Below the pieces are notes generated by a model that saw only the letters and a list, made by a program, of their open reading frames with translations, was not told the origin of the DNA and made no database searches. This document shows, in pieces, positions 49,699 to 60,959 of a stretch of 64,000 bases of DNA. Where the stretch lies: assembly GCA_035048815.1 (NCBI GenBank), contig JAUCBN010000049.1, positions 4,533,501 through 4,597,500 of the forward strand. Reading direction: 5' to 3'. The position numbers and the translations under genes were made by a program. How positions within the stretch are numbered: the stretch's first letter is position 1; every line of letters begins with the position of its first letter. This stretch comes from Abelmoschus esculentus (taxonomy: Eukaryota > Streptophyta > Magnoliopsida > Malvales > Malvaceae).

Positions 49699-51198
49699 TC
49701 AGTCTAACCCCAATATCAGGTCAAACTCACATTTTGGTAGTACAAATAGATCAATTCGAAAAGGAATGTTCCGAATTGTGATCGGGGAATCTTTAAAAAC
49801 AAGGTTAACATTCATTATTCCTCCTATTGGGTTTGATACTACAAGACCGCTATCAACATTTTCAGGCTCTAACTTAACCCTTACAAGCATATTAGAACAT
49901 ACAAAGGAATGAGTGGATCCAGAATCTATTAAAGCATATGCATGACTTAAATTTAACTCAACGGTACCTGCAATAACATCGGGAGATTCTTCTTCTCCTC
50001 TACCACGAACGGTGTACATTCTAGCTGGGGCTCGAAATTCTTGACAAGGAGGGGCTGACTGACGGTCTTTTCCCTTGCTTTGATTCCCGGAATGGGCCTG
50101 TCCTGGGCCCTTGTTTTGGTTCGAAGGTGGAAGACTCTGATAGGCACGAGACTGAGGAGTGCCTCTATTAGGATGAAACTTCTTACAGAACTGACAAGCC
50201 GAAGCTTTTACGGAATTCCCCGTACTATGGACAGAAGCCACCGGGGCTACGGGTTTATTTGCCGACTGAGGTCTCGGCACATAACGATTCTTGGACCCAT
50301 GGTGGTAAGTCGAGGAGCCCTCTTTTTGTTGCTTGGTTCTCTTCATATTCCAATCAGATATATCCTCCCATTTACGCTTCTTATCATCCCTATTTCCACC
50401 CTTTCTCTTTTCCGAAGCTTTCATCTTGGCTTCGGTAGCAATAGCCCGATTGATTAGGATTTGGAAATAAGTAATTCCCAAAGAAGTAAACATGGGGCTC
50501 ATCTCATCATTCAGCCCATCGATAAATATTTGGTATTTCTGCTTCTCAGTTTTGATGTACTCAGCTCCTTACTTACAATACTTACAAAAGTCGGCCACAT
50601 ACTGCTCAATAGGCCTATTAGCCTGCTTTAGATACAAAAACCGTCTTCGTCTTTCGGCTAGATATTGCTCACTGATATACTTCTTTTTGAACTCCTCTAC
50701 AAAGAAGTCCCAAGTGATGGAGTCAGTGGGAGCAATCAAGATTGTATTTTCCCACCAATTCAAGGCTTCGTCAGCTAGAAGCGATATAGCACATTCGAGC
50801 TTGTGCTCATCGGAGCACTACAACTGCTTAGTTAGGATTTGAGTGGTCCTTTCTAACCAATGCTCCGTTTCCTCGGGCTTTTCCTCGTTAACACCCGCAA
50901 AAATATTGGCTCGATATCAGGCAAGTCTCTCAATAGGTGCCCTACTCGGTGTAGCATTAACAGGAGCAGAAGGACGATTCGGTCTCAATTCGGACACTAA
51001 CCGATCGAACATCCCCTTCATACTTAGAAGACATTCCCTCTGGACATCTTGTATAACCGGGGCTACCAACTCAAGGGCAGCTTCCAGTGGAGGTGGCTCT
51101 TGTTCTTGAAGAGGATTTGGTTTCACCCTCACGTTTTCATTCTCATTAGACGAGCCCTCGGGACTCTCATCTCCTAGGGCTAACCTTATATCAACCAT
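49699..51198 (-). pseudogene. Chromovirus gag and aspartic protease remnant
   Basis: Gag begins MVDIRLALGDESPEG (51198). The capsid-like block ALNWWENTILIAP, KKYISEQYLAERR and FLYLKQ lies at 50780-50600. Stops follow IERLA, KQL and CKYCK. The next frame (50502 down) is basic and Ser/Gln-rich. The zinc knuckle is damaged: only CQFCKKFHPN remains of C-x2-C...H...C. The protease has YALIDSGSTHSFV (DSGS active site) and FDLILGLD (49730-49702), then a stop where Trp is expected. Gag packages RNA and protease cuts the polyprotein; both are inactive here. Confidence 0.5.
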
Positions 51199-51328
51199 AC
51201 TAAAAAAGATAGCAAAAATTATTCAAATAAGCAAGAACAAAAGCAAGTACGGTATAAAACTCCTAGGTGGCATAGTTCAATCCTATATGATGCATGCACA
51301 TTCGATTCGGTCTGAGAATCACGTAATA

Positions 51329-51344
51329 GAAAGCTCTGATACCA
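51329..51344 (-). promoter_or_regulatory. Primer binding site of the chromovirus
   Basis: Minus strand tggtatcagagctttc, the usual plant LTR-retrotransposon site complementary to the 3' end of initiator-methionine tRNA. It lies six bases inside the LTR end, where reverse transcription would start. Confidence 0.5.
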
Positions 51345-51349
51345 CTAAA

Positions 51350-52557
51350 TGTGACACCCTTGCCCCGGGTTAGGAGACGGGGGCATCAACCGGACTTATA
51401 ACTTGTAATTAGACCAGAAGTTGTATTCATTTCGTTGACATTTCAATTATTTGCAATACATTACAAATCAATCTTGTGTAACACTTATCAATTTTGGGGC
51501 CAATTTAAAACTTTTCTAATCTTATACTTATAGCGATTTTCAAATTGAATTCAGTTCATTTACCAATTCTAATCACCATCGTGTTTGATCTAAAACTTTA
51601 ATCAAATTTTATTTGTTTGACCATCATTAATATGTTCTTATTAATCAACCAATTTTAATCTCAAGCTTGAACCAAAAGGCTTGGAGGTATCGATACCCCT
51701 TATAGAGATGTATCGGAATAGGGGTATCAAACCATCGTTCGATACTGGTCAACTATGTTGACCCCTTGACTCATTGACCAAAAGCTAGAGAGGCCTGGTT
51801 CGATACTGGTATCGATGCAATTTCGTTACTAGAAGCTCTAGTATCGAACTAGGTATCGATACTTGTCTACCTCGTTGACTAAGGTTGAGTAGACTAGTTC
51901 GATACTGGTATTGATGCAATTTCGTTACTGGAAGTTCTAGTATCGAACCAGGTATCGATGCTGGTCTACTTCAATGACTCAATGGCTTAAGGCTATAGTG
52001 GCTCGGCTCGATACTGGTATCGAACCAGGAAGCCCTTAATGAAGCTTGGCATCGAACCAAGCATCGATGCAATTTCATTACTATCAAGGGTAGTATCGAT
52101 ACCCATGTAAGTGGTATCGATACCCCTGCCCCAATTGGCAGGTTCCAAGCTTTTTAAGCACTTAAAAACAAATCAAAGGACCATCTATATGGTCCCAAAT
52201 CGTCCCTAATCCTTAAGGGAAAAATTTTAACATGTTTAGGTAACAAGTAACAACCTAACCATCCTATCTAATTGTCCAATTCAAAGCTTATTCCAATATT
52301 TAAACCATTCTACTTTACCATCCCATGACCATTAGTTTAACCATATCTTAGCCTATTGGTTTTCATGTTAGACTACATAGCTCATTACTTGCATGACCAT
52401 ACAAAATACATTAGCTAAGGTTTCATGGGCAATCTCATCCATACCGAGTGTTAGCCTAACCATGGCTTGCCTTAAGGCTTACAAACCAAAAGCTCAATGG
52501 CAATATATATATATATATATACAAAACATTAAAAAATCTTAGATGCATAAATAAGTC
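51350..52557 (-). repeat. 5' LTR of the chromovirus, PBS-proximal part
   Basis: Corresponds to 42701-43917 of the 3' LTR with few differences and ends at ataagtct, where the inner element begins. It carries the same ggtatcgatacc words (52090-52130) and a (TA)n run near 52503. Confidence 0.5.
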
Positions 52558-53560
52558 TGTAACACTCTTAATAAAAAAGGAAACAAATAAAAATATTAAA
52601 TACGAGTAAATAATTTTTATATATGTATAAAAAATATAATACCTTTTTGGAACCCATATTAGATCTGGAATCCAAAATAAACTCTTTTTTCTCTCAAACC
52701 CCGACCACCGCCGCTCTCCCTCACCATCGCGCCTTGGTCCTCACTGCCGCCACCGTTGTGTCCGTCTCCTTGCCCCGACCAAGACCCACCGAACCACGCG
52801 CCCGTCGGCCTCCACGATCGTCCGGAATCGAGGTTTGAAGCTTCGCCGGACCTAGAGTTTAAACCCTATAATTTTCCTTCTTTTTTCGGCCGTTCCAGTG
52901 TCCCAATCATCGCGTCGCCAACACCACCGTGCTCTCCGTGGAAGCGCGACCAAAACCCCTCTGTCATCGCCTCCGTTCACCATCGATCGGACCCTCGTCG
53001 GAGTTGTTCGAATTTAAGGTAAGTTCTTACCTTTCGATCTGTTTTTGAGTTTTGTTGCTTAATTTTGGTGTTTTGGTTGAATCTGGGTAATTTTTCTGAG
53101 TTCAGAGGGTGTTTTCCGGCCGTTTAGGGCCGCGCGTGGCCTTCACCCGCCACCGGGGCGATTTCCGACCGCCCTGGACGGTGGCCTGGAGCCAGCCGGT
53201 TCAAACCGGCCCAAACCCGGTTCGAGCCGACCTTGAACCGGTCAAACCGATCCGAACCAGTCTTGAACCGAACCGGTCAAACCCTAACCCGACCCGTTGA
53301 CCGACCCAACCCGTTGACCGTTGATCGACCCGACCTGTTGACCAACCCGACCCTTATTCTCTTTTGGTCTTACGTTTTCATCTATTCTCCCCACAATAAT
53401 TATGCCTATTCTTAAGCCTTAACCTTTCGGCTACCCAAGGACTTACTCGGAATCAAGCTATAAGATTTTGTGAGTGTGTGTTTTTGTGAACAAGTTTGAT
53501 TAAAGGATTTCTTAGACAAACTATAAGTTCAAGATAAATAGACTTTGGAATTTATGATGT
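52558..53560 (+). repeat. 5' LTR (and leader) of the inner chromovirus, G/C-rich
   Basis: From 52690 to 53360 the sequence is far richer in G/C than the rest of the window. It includes a Pro/Arg-rich open frame (52756-53022) and a dense run of 'aaccggt', 'gacccgttgacc' and 'cccgaccc' words (53195-53360). Tekay/Del LTRs often have such a G/C-rich middle. The frames differ from the 3' LTR copy (56186-56377) by changes in no clear codon pattern, so I do not call a gene. The right LTR limit is not defined. Confidence 0.5.
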
Positions 53561-53749
53561 CTTCCTATAGTACCAACACTTGAGCCAATTTCAGGCACCT
53601 CAAGGGTTGTGTTTTTTACCTAGCAATTTTTTTTAGCAAGCATATACTAGAGCCAATTTCGGGCACCTCTAGTTATCATTCCATAAATCCAAGTCTTTAT
53701 CACCTAAGTTCATTAAAAGAATTCCTAAAATCACACAAGTTCCACCAGA

Positions 53750-54357
53750 GTGGTGGGCCATCTGTTTCTGAGGCTCATCAGCCAGCTTTTGGTTTATGCC
53801 ACCAGACGTAGGGATGACCGAGATAAGCCTGATGTTATCGCAGGTACTTTTACCATCTTTTCTGTTCCGTATTTTGCTTTGCTTGACAATGGCTCCACAC
53901 ACTCATATATATCGAAGTCAGTATCTAGACACCTTTCGATCTCAGTTGAGAACATTGAGAGTGTCTTTACCTTTATGAGCCCAGTGGGGCAATCCTTATC
54001 TGTAGATAAGGTTTTCAAGAGATTTCCCCTTGTTGTGAAAGGGGAAGTGTTTCTGGTGGATCTTATGGAACTTCCTTTAGAGGAGTTCGATCTAATTTTG
54101 GGGATGGACTGGTTATCTGAGCATCGTGTTAATCTGGACTGTGAGGCCAAGAGGGCCACACTAAGGACTCTTGATGGAAGGTCTGTAGTCTTGGTTGGCG
54201 AACGACGAGGTTTTTTGTCCAATGTGATATCAGTTTTTTCGGCTGACAAGATGATCCGAAAAGGATATGAGGCCTTTATTGCTTGTTTCCTTAACACAAA
54301 GGGGTCTTTATCTAAGATCGAAGAAATTCGCACCGTTAGTGAGTTTCCTGATGTTTT
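53750..54357 (+). pseudogene. Inner chromovirus protease fragment
   Basis: Open frame with DKPDVIAGTFTIF, ALLDNGSTHSYISK (active site normally DSGS/DCGS, here DNGS), FDLILGMDWLSEHRVNLDC and KRATLRTLDGR, then EFPDVFP at its end. This is the retropepsin-like domain that in chromoviruses sits between Gag and RT. Upstream the Gag is replaced by unrelated text from about 53740 back. Directly after EFPDVFP the sequence jumps to RNase H. Confidence 0.5.
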
Positions 54358-54718
54358 TCCGTTTTGCTCTAAAAATCTGGAGACACTATCTCTACGGAGA
54401 AAAGTGTTATATCTTTACCGATCACAAAAGCCTGAAGTACCTCCTTACCCAAAAGGAGCTTAATCTGAGACAGCGTCGTTGGTTGGAGCTTCTAAGGACT
54501 ACTACGATTGCGAGATTGAGTATCATCCGGGAAAATCCAATGTTGTGGCGGACGCTTTGAGTCGTAAGACCGTATCAGACCTGAGATCCTTATTAGTCAG
54601 GATGAGTATTTATGATGATGGTAGCCTATTGGCTGAGTTGAGGGTTAAACCGACTTTGGCTGAGCAGATTAGGGCCAACCAGCGGTTGGATGATTCTTTA
54701 CTTCCTGTTATACAATAA
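54358..54718 (+). pseudogene. Inner chromovirus RNase H fragment
   Basis: FALKIWRHYLYGEKCYIFTD, KSLKYLLTQKELNLRQRRW and, one frame over, DYYDCEIEYHPGKSNVVADA and LSRKT follow. A shift near 54490 and a TAA at 54716-54718 break it. The N-terminal half of RNase H and the whole RT palm are absent compared with the outer element. Confidence 0.5.
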
Positions 54719-56070
54719 GTGGAAGAAGGATCCACTTCTGTTTATTCTTTTGATCAGGATGGATTTCTTTGTTTTAATGGTCGATACTGTGTACCGAACG
54801 ATCCTGAGTTGAGACAGACCATTCTCAGTGAGGCCCATAGTAGTCCTTATGCTATGCATCCTGGAGGAGATAAGATGTATCAGAATATGAAACAGAGGTA
54901 TCGATGGGTAGGAATGAAAAAGGATATCTCAGATTATGTATCCAGATGTTTGACTTGTCAGCAGGTGAAAGCAGAACATCAACATCCCTCTGGTCATTTA
55001 CAGCCTATAAAGATCCCCGAATGGAAATAGGAACGTATCACGATGGACTTTGTTACGGGATTGCCTTTGACCCCGTCTAGGAATGATTCTGTCTGGGTTG
55101 TGGTAGATAGACTCACAAAGTCAGCTTACTTTATTCCTGTTCGGATAACCTATTCTCTGGAGAAGCTGGCTAGACTGTATATTTCTGATATTGTCAGACT
55201 ACATGGGGTACCCTTATCTATCATTTCTGACCGAGATCCGAGGTTTACTTCCCGTTTCTGGACAGCTTTACAGTCTGCTTTGGGTACTCGTCTGAATTTC
55301 AGTACGTCTTTTCATCCCCAGAAAGATGGCTAGTTTGAGAGAGTGATACAGATTCTGGAGGATATGTTACGGGGTTGTGTTCTAGACTTCCGGGGCAGTT
55401 GGGAAGACTTTTTACCGTTGGCAGAGTTTGCCTATAATAACAGCTATCAGGCTAGCATCCGTATGGCACCTTATGAGGCTTTGTATGGTCGTAAGTGTCG
55501 TACTCCTATTTGTTGGACAGAGTTGTATGATCGGAAAATTCTGGGTCCCGAGTTAATTCAGGAAACTGAGGAGACTGTCAGATTAATTCGAGATCGTCTG
55601 AAGGAAGCTTTTACCAGACAGAAATCTTATGCTGACCAGAGGAGAAAAGATATCGAGTTTGAGGTTGGTGATCAGGTTTTCTTAAAAGTCTCTCCCTGGA
55701 AAAAACTTCTGAGATTTGGGCGTAAGGGCAAGTTGAGTCCGAGATATATTGGACCCTGTTGCATATCAGCTAGAGTTGCCTCCACAGCTTAGCCGTATCC
55801 ATGATGTGTTTCATGTATCCATGTTGAGACAGTACCATCCGGATCCGAGTCATATTATTCAGGTTCAGGATGTTGACTTACATCCAAACTTGTCTTATGA
55901 GGAGGAACCTTTTCAGATCCTAGAGTTTGATGAAAGAGTTCTGAGAAGAAGTCGTATACCTATGGTTAAAGTTCAATGGAGGAACCGTAGCCCTTCTTAG
56001 GCCACTTGGGAGATCGAGGAATCCATGAGAGAACAGTTTTCGCATCTGTTCAACCCAGGTAAATTTCGAG
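54719..56070 (+). pseudogene. Inner chromovirus integrase and chromodomain
   Basis: HSSPYAMHPGGDKMYQ with CLTCQQVKAEH (zinc part), TAG at 55028, MDFVTGLPLTPSRND (first Asp), ISDRDPRFTSRFW (second Asp), TAG at 55331 after FHPQKDG, FERVIQILEDMLRGC (Glu), GDQVFLKVSPWKK, and then a shift near 55765 to PVAYQLELPPQLSRIHDVFH. The chromodomain EEEPFQILEFDERVLRR, VKVQWRNR, stop at 55998, ATWEIEESM follows. This is the best kept part of the inner element; three stops and one shift disable it. Confidence 0.5.
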
Positions 56071-56098
56071 GACGAAATTTCTTTTTAGGGGAGAGAGT

Positions 56099-56454
56099 TG
56101 TAACACTCTTAAAAAAAGGAAACAAATAAAAATATTAAATACGAGTAAATAATATATATATGTATAAAAAAAATATAATACCTTTTTGGAACCCATATTA
56201 GATCTGGAACCCAAAATAAACTTTTTTTCCTCTCAAACCCCGACCACCGCCGCTCTCCCTTACCGTCGCGCTGTGGTCCTCACCACCGCCACCGTTGTGT
56301 CCGTCTCCTTGCCCCGACCAAAACCCACCGAACCACGCGCCCGTCAACCGCCGCGATCGTCCGGAATCGAGGCTTGAAGCTTCGCCGGACCTAGGGTTTA
56401 AACCCTATAATTTTCCTTCTTTTTCCGGCGTCTGAATCGGCGCGTCGCCAACAC
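56099..56454 (+). repeat. Truncated 3' LTR of the inner chromovirus
   Basis: Matches 52558-52930 with small indels, for example a shorter stretch before cgcgtcgcc. It stops at gccaacac, where it joins cactattgattcc of the outer LTR; the shared 'cac' marks a microhomology junction. Confidence 0.5.
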
Positions 56455-57740
56455 TATTGATTCCAATCTCTCAAGGGTTGTAGATGGCGATCCCCTTGCC
56501 TCTCTTCCTTGCTAATTCGAGTCTTTCTTATTTGTTTTCTTCTTCTCTCGAATTATCTAGTAAGCCATATTCATATAATAATTCATTAGGACACATTCAA
56601 CTAGTTAATCCAAGTGATCTTAGACTTAACAAATATAAACTAGTGTATTTGTTCATTAGGGACAGTTTTGCTACCTATAAAGAATCGACTATATCTCCTA
56701 GCTCCCATGTCCGAATCGGGCTTATTTTATATCGTTAGAAAGCTAGGAAGCCCTATAAAAGGAACAATTAACCTTAAATTTTAATTATTTGCCAATCAGT
56801 ACCAGATTTCGTTCGAATCAGACCTATCTAGATTCGAAATTGTTCGGACAACCCTTACCGAAACGCTTATATCTTTTCCTACCGAACTCCGATTCAGGTT
56901 CCGTAAATTTTTCCTTAAACTAGGTATATGGGAGTATCATAATTTAAAATTTCAGCTCCTAAATCCTTAAATCCCGACCTAGGAAATTTTTCAAAGATGG
57001 CTACTCGGAATGGCATTCCTAGGCATTTTCGACTAAGTTCCATTCTATATGTTCAATCCCTAAATCCCCAATTTATTTTCATAAATTTCCAGCACCTTCA
57101 AACATAAAATCAACATCATTTGAATCAATTTTTCATTAACATATCAAATCAATTAACACTTATAACATTTTCAAAAAAACTAATTTTCCAAGCTACTTAA
57201 CTCATTGCTCATGCTTCTAGAACTAAACCCAAGCAATTTAAATCCCTAAATCAAGTTTCTATTAACCAATTTTTAACTTGGAAAATATCACAAGAACATT
57301 CAAAATCCATGAATTTAGCTTCCAATGTTTCGATTATGGAAAGAATAACTTACCGATGTACTTAGGCTTGATTTCTTAACCCAAATCCTAAGCATGCAAA
57401 AGCTTTTAAGCTATCTTTCAATGGCTTCCTTCCATTCTTTCACAGGACTCTCTCCCCCTTTTCTTTTTGCTTTTCTCGTGAATGAGGAGAAGAAAGGAGG
57501 AGTGAGCTGAATTTTCCTTGCTTATTAATGTGTAGGGAAATGACCATTTGGCCCTTTTTAATTATACTAGACTCAATTTGTTGCATGGGGTAGTTTAGGG
57601 AAATTGGGTCTTTGCCATGCAACTCTCACATTCTCATCTAATTTAATTTAGTCTCTCTCTCAATTCAATTAACACATGATTTAATTTTTATCTTATTATT
57701 TATTCGAACTATTTTATTAACCCGATTTTAGGGTGTTACA
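56452..57740 (-). repeat. 5' LTR of the chromovirus, outer part
   Basis: Corresponds to 45295-46584 of the 3' LTR. It resumes with cactattgattcc after the inner element. The stretch equal to 43918-45294 of the other LTR is missing. It ends gggtgttaca followed by the catat duplication. Confidence 0.5.
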
Positions 57741-58499
57741 CATATACATGTCAAATCTTGATAGACTTTTTCTAGAGGGTTTGATCTTTCAAGAAGTTAG
57801 GTTACCTCTTGCCACACAACTCTCAGACGGGGAAAAGAGATATGCAAGTTAACCTAATTCTTGGGGACCATAACCCCTTTATATAGTTGATTTAATAACC
57901 AACTATTAAGTATTTATAACTCTACCCCTTATCAAATTATAAATACACCTTATGGTATCTACACTTTTAATTCCATGAAAATTTAATACCTATAACACGT
58001 GTAACATAATTGGTCACTTAATTACGTGTTAAACTTTATAATAGCAATATATATTATACATATGTGCCCACTATTATTGAATTTTAATACAATAATCTCC
58101 CACTTGGACAATATATGTTTCCTGACAAATGTATAACCTTATGAGCTCAATATTTTCTATCATATAATAGGTATTCTATACCAATCTCGTCCATCAATTA
58201 TATCCATATAGGATCAAAGCGGTCTTCATCATATCAATCATGACTGGACCCATCAATGGTCACGTATACAAACATAATCAAATGACATAGATCAATCATG
58301 GGTGTGTAGCATGGAAATTACATGTAAATGTGAACTGAACATGCTTATTTTTAACTGGTCCTCCTAAACTTTAGTGAGATCAAACTTTATTGAATTTAGA
58401 GTGTGCATAAGCCAAAATAACTTTATTTCTGCAGAAATTAACTTTAAACTGAAGTAACCGAAATTATATCTAAAATGAATGAGCATTTATCAAAATAAC

Positions 58500-59700
58500 A
58501 AACTCCCACTAAAACTGAATATACTTAAATAATATTACACTCATATGAGCAAAGTGCTCATGAAAGACCTAGAGTGATAGTTTCTCAATAAGCGCGCAAT
58601 TATGGAGTTTGTACCAACATGCTCTATAGACACACAAACACTCTGAATTTTCTTTAACAACTAGGAACTAAATTTTGTAAAGTGTTCCTATTTTTTATAG
58701 AATAAATGATGCATATTTATTGTCACAAAATAACTGAAGTGGTCTTTCTAGTCAATCTATAATTAGCAGCTCATGTGACAGAGTCTTTTGCATTAATATT
58801 CTAGTAGAATCGAAGCCTGTAAATTTGATAATCTCTAACTTACCAGAACTTCGATATGTGAGCATGTAATTTTTGTTCTCTAACGAAATTTCATAACTCT
58901 ATTGGTTGTTATCCAACGGTTCATATTAGATTTACTTAAATATTTTTCTAACATTCTAATAATATATGCAATATCCAAATGCATACATACTTAAACATAA
59001 ATTAGATTCTCAATAGATTATGTATATGGAATCTTTTGTATTTTATAAATTTCAAAGTTACTTTTAGGGCACTAAAAAAATCTTCTTTAGTAAAATATGA
59101 GTATCACTTGACTTACTCCCACTGAACTTGTAATACATACAAATTTCAACCAAATTCATCTCAAAACCGAATGAGATAATCAATATAAAATTTATAATTT
59201 TATTAATGAGAGTCAAACTTAAGCTCATAGATGGATTTTTTTAATTTACATATCACTAATTTTGTATCATTAGACACAAATCAATGATTGTACCATATAA
59301 TTAATTTATTCAATGTTGTCATTGAAAAACACAAGCTTAATATCCAACTTATGTAGCTCAAGATTAAAAGCAACAAGTGTCAATATTATTTTGAAAGAGT
59401 CTTTCAGTAAAACTTGAGAGAAAGTCTCCATAAAATTAATGTCTTGTTTTAGAGTATATCCTTTAGATACAAGACATGCCTTTATACTTGTTCACATTAT
59501 CATTTACATCCCTCTTGGTTTTAAATATTAATTTACAACCAATTGGTTTGTACCTTAAGGTAATGAGACAAGTTCCTAAACTTTATTGTCTTGTATAAAA
59601 TTATACTTTTTTTAAATGACATCTATCCACTTTTGAGAGTTAAAACTTTTATGGTTTGATAAAAATAACTGATCAGGTTATTTTCTATCATTCCTTTATT
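58500..59700 (-). pseudogene. Copia RT and RNase H remnant
   Basis: On the minus strand LVSLP and ACLVSKGYTLKQDINFMETF (59580-59415) match the block ending ARLVAKGFTQKEGIDYKETF of copia RT. Further on, RPLQLFCDNKYASF (near 58745) is the RNase H DN box, and VFHEHFAHM (near 58560) is the usual copia C-terminal end. Stops and shifts are frequent. The rest of pol (59.7-60.9 kb) is too decayed for me to place. Confidence 0.5.
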
Positions 59701-60959
59701 ATACTTAATTTTCTTGATGAAATACTAAGTAATAATCCTTAATAATATTTCTCTTTCCTCTCATGGATATCTTTAAAGACACTTTTTGAGGTTGTTGAGT
59801 TTGTTTTAAAAAATAATTATCTTATCTTGAATGAGAGTTGTTCAACATTGCTTTGCTGATGTACTTGATTCACTTTTGATTAATGATAGGTGTGAAAACC
59901 TAAACATCGTCAAAAGTGATAGTAAGAATTAAATTAATATCCAATTCCTCCTTAACAACAATGTATCTAACCTTATTCTCCCTCCAAACTCAACATCCTA
60001 AAAAATGTTATAAATCTCTCATTAAAATAATCTTAATTGTGGGATCATAAAATTTACAGCCCATGGATCACTCAAAATAACCTAAGTAGTTGCTTATTTT
60101 TGAAGTTTAATTTCTTTAAATGTATCCTAGCTTATACAAAAGAATCAACAATTTGTAACTTATTGTTATTTCTTTTGAGTAGGACCCTTAGCAACATCAT
60201 TCTAATATATATTTTTTTATTGTCTTATTCTTAGAGACACTAACTAAATGAGAATTAACTGAATTAGTATTTTTACAATTATAATGCTTCAACTTTTCTT
60301 CCTCTTTAACACAATGAGAAATAATCTCATTTGAAGTTTATTTCTCCTTTAATAATTGTAACTAATCTTGAATTAGTTAAACTATATATAGGAAGCGATA
60401 CCAAAATTATAAGAACAAACAATTGTTATAAAATTTGATCTTATGTGCCTTAAGTTTTGAAGTAATATAATATACTCCCTCACATTTCCTTGATCTTGTA
60501 CTTAATAGACATCAAGTAAACCAAAAAGTGATGTCATATTAACCTTAAAAAAATAGTAATTTTTTTTATCAAGGAAACCCTTAGTATGAATAATTTCTTT
60601 AGATTTGTGCTCCTAAAAATTTATAAAATATTATACTTTATGATCATAGACTTATGTAACTTGAACGAACTCGCCTCTCAAAACCCTATTTATGGATGCT
60701 TACCGCTGTGAGAGGTGCAAGTTGTTCTTCACTTAATGCAAGTTCTATGTTCATACAACCAAATACTATATGTAAGTGTCTTTTCTATTCCTTGAAATTA
60801 ATTTCACTAAACATGAGTGTAGAATGTATTCAACAGATATTATGACAACAAAGATAAATTACCTAAATATAGAACAAAAATAATTAAATAAACTAGCTCA
60901 CATAAATATCTATAAGTAAACAATAACTTCAAAATAATGACTAGTTCCCCTTAAGATAC

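Larger units (their letters stand above)
52558..56454 (+). mobile_element. Inner Ty3/gypsy chromovirus, RT deleted, 3' LTR truncated
   Basis: Inserted in the outer 5' LTR at ataagtct. 5' LTR starts TGTAACACTC (52558). The polypurine tract ttttaggggagagag precedes a 3' LTR that starts TGTAACACTC (56099) and matches the 5' LTR from 52558 to about 52929, then stops in gccaacac. No primer site was found. Gag is missing, and the RT gene is deleted. The left 5-bp flank is aagtc; the right copy is lost with the deletion. Orientation is opposite to the outer element. Confidence 0.5.
42701..57740 (-). mobile_element. Ty3/gypsy chromovirus (Tekay/Del type) with LTRs, PBS, PPT and 5-bp target duplication
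   Basis: On the minus strand: 5' LTR 57740-51350 (interrupted), PBS tggtatcagagctttc (51344-51329, initiator-Met tRNA type), gag-pol remains 51198-46600, polypurine region ggagtggagaat, 3' LTR 46584-42701. LTR ends are TGTAACACCC...GGGTGTC(A/G)CA. The duplication catat is perfect at 42696-42700 and 57741-57745. The two LTRs are closely similar over most of their shared length, so the insertion is comparatively young. All coding domains carry stops or shifts. An inner element and a deletion occupy 52558-56454. Confidence 0.5.

Noticed and set aside
49374..50457. Plus-strand frames of 70-125 codons
   Set aside because: Antisense shadows of the chromovirus gag/protease region.
52623..53300. Pro/Arg-rich frames in the inner LTR
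   Set aside because: Partly repeated in the truncated 3' LTR with changes that do not respect codons; explained by G/C-rich LTR text.
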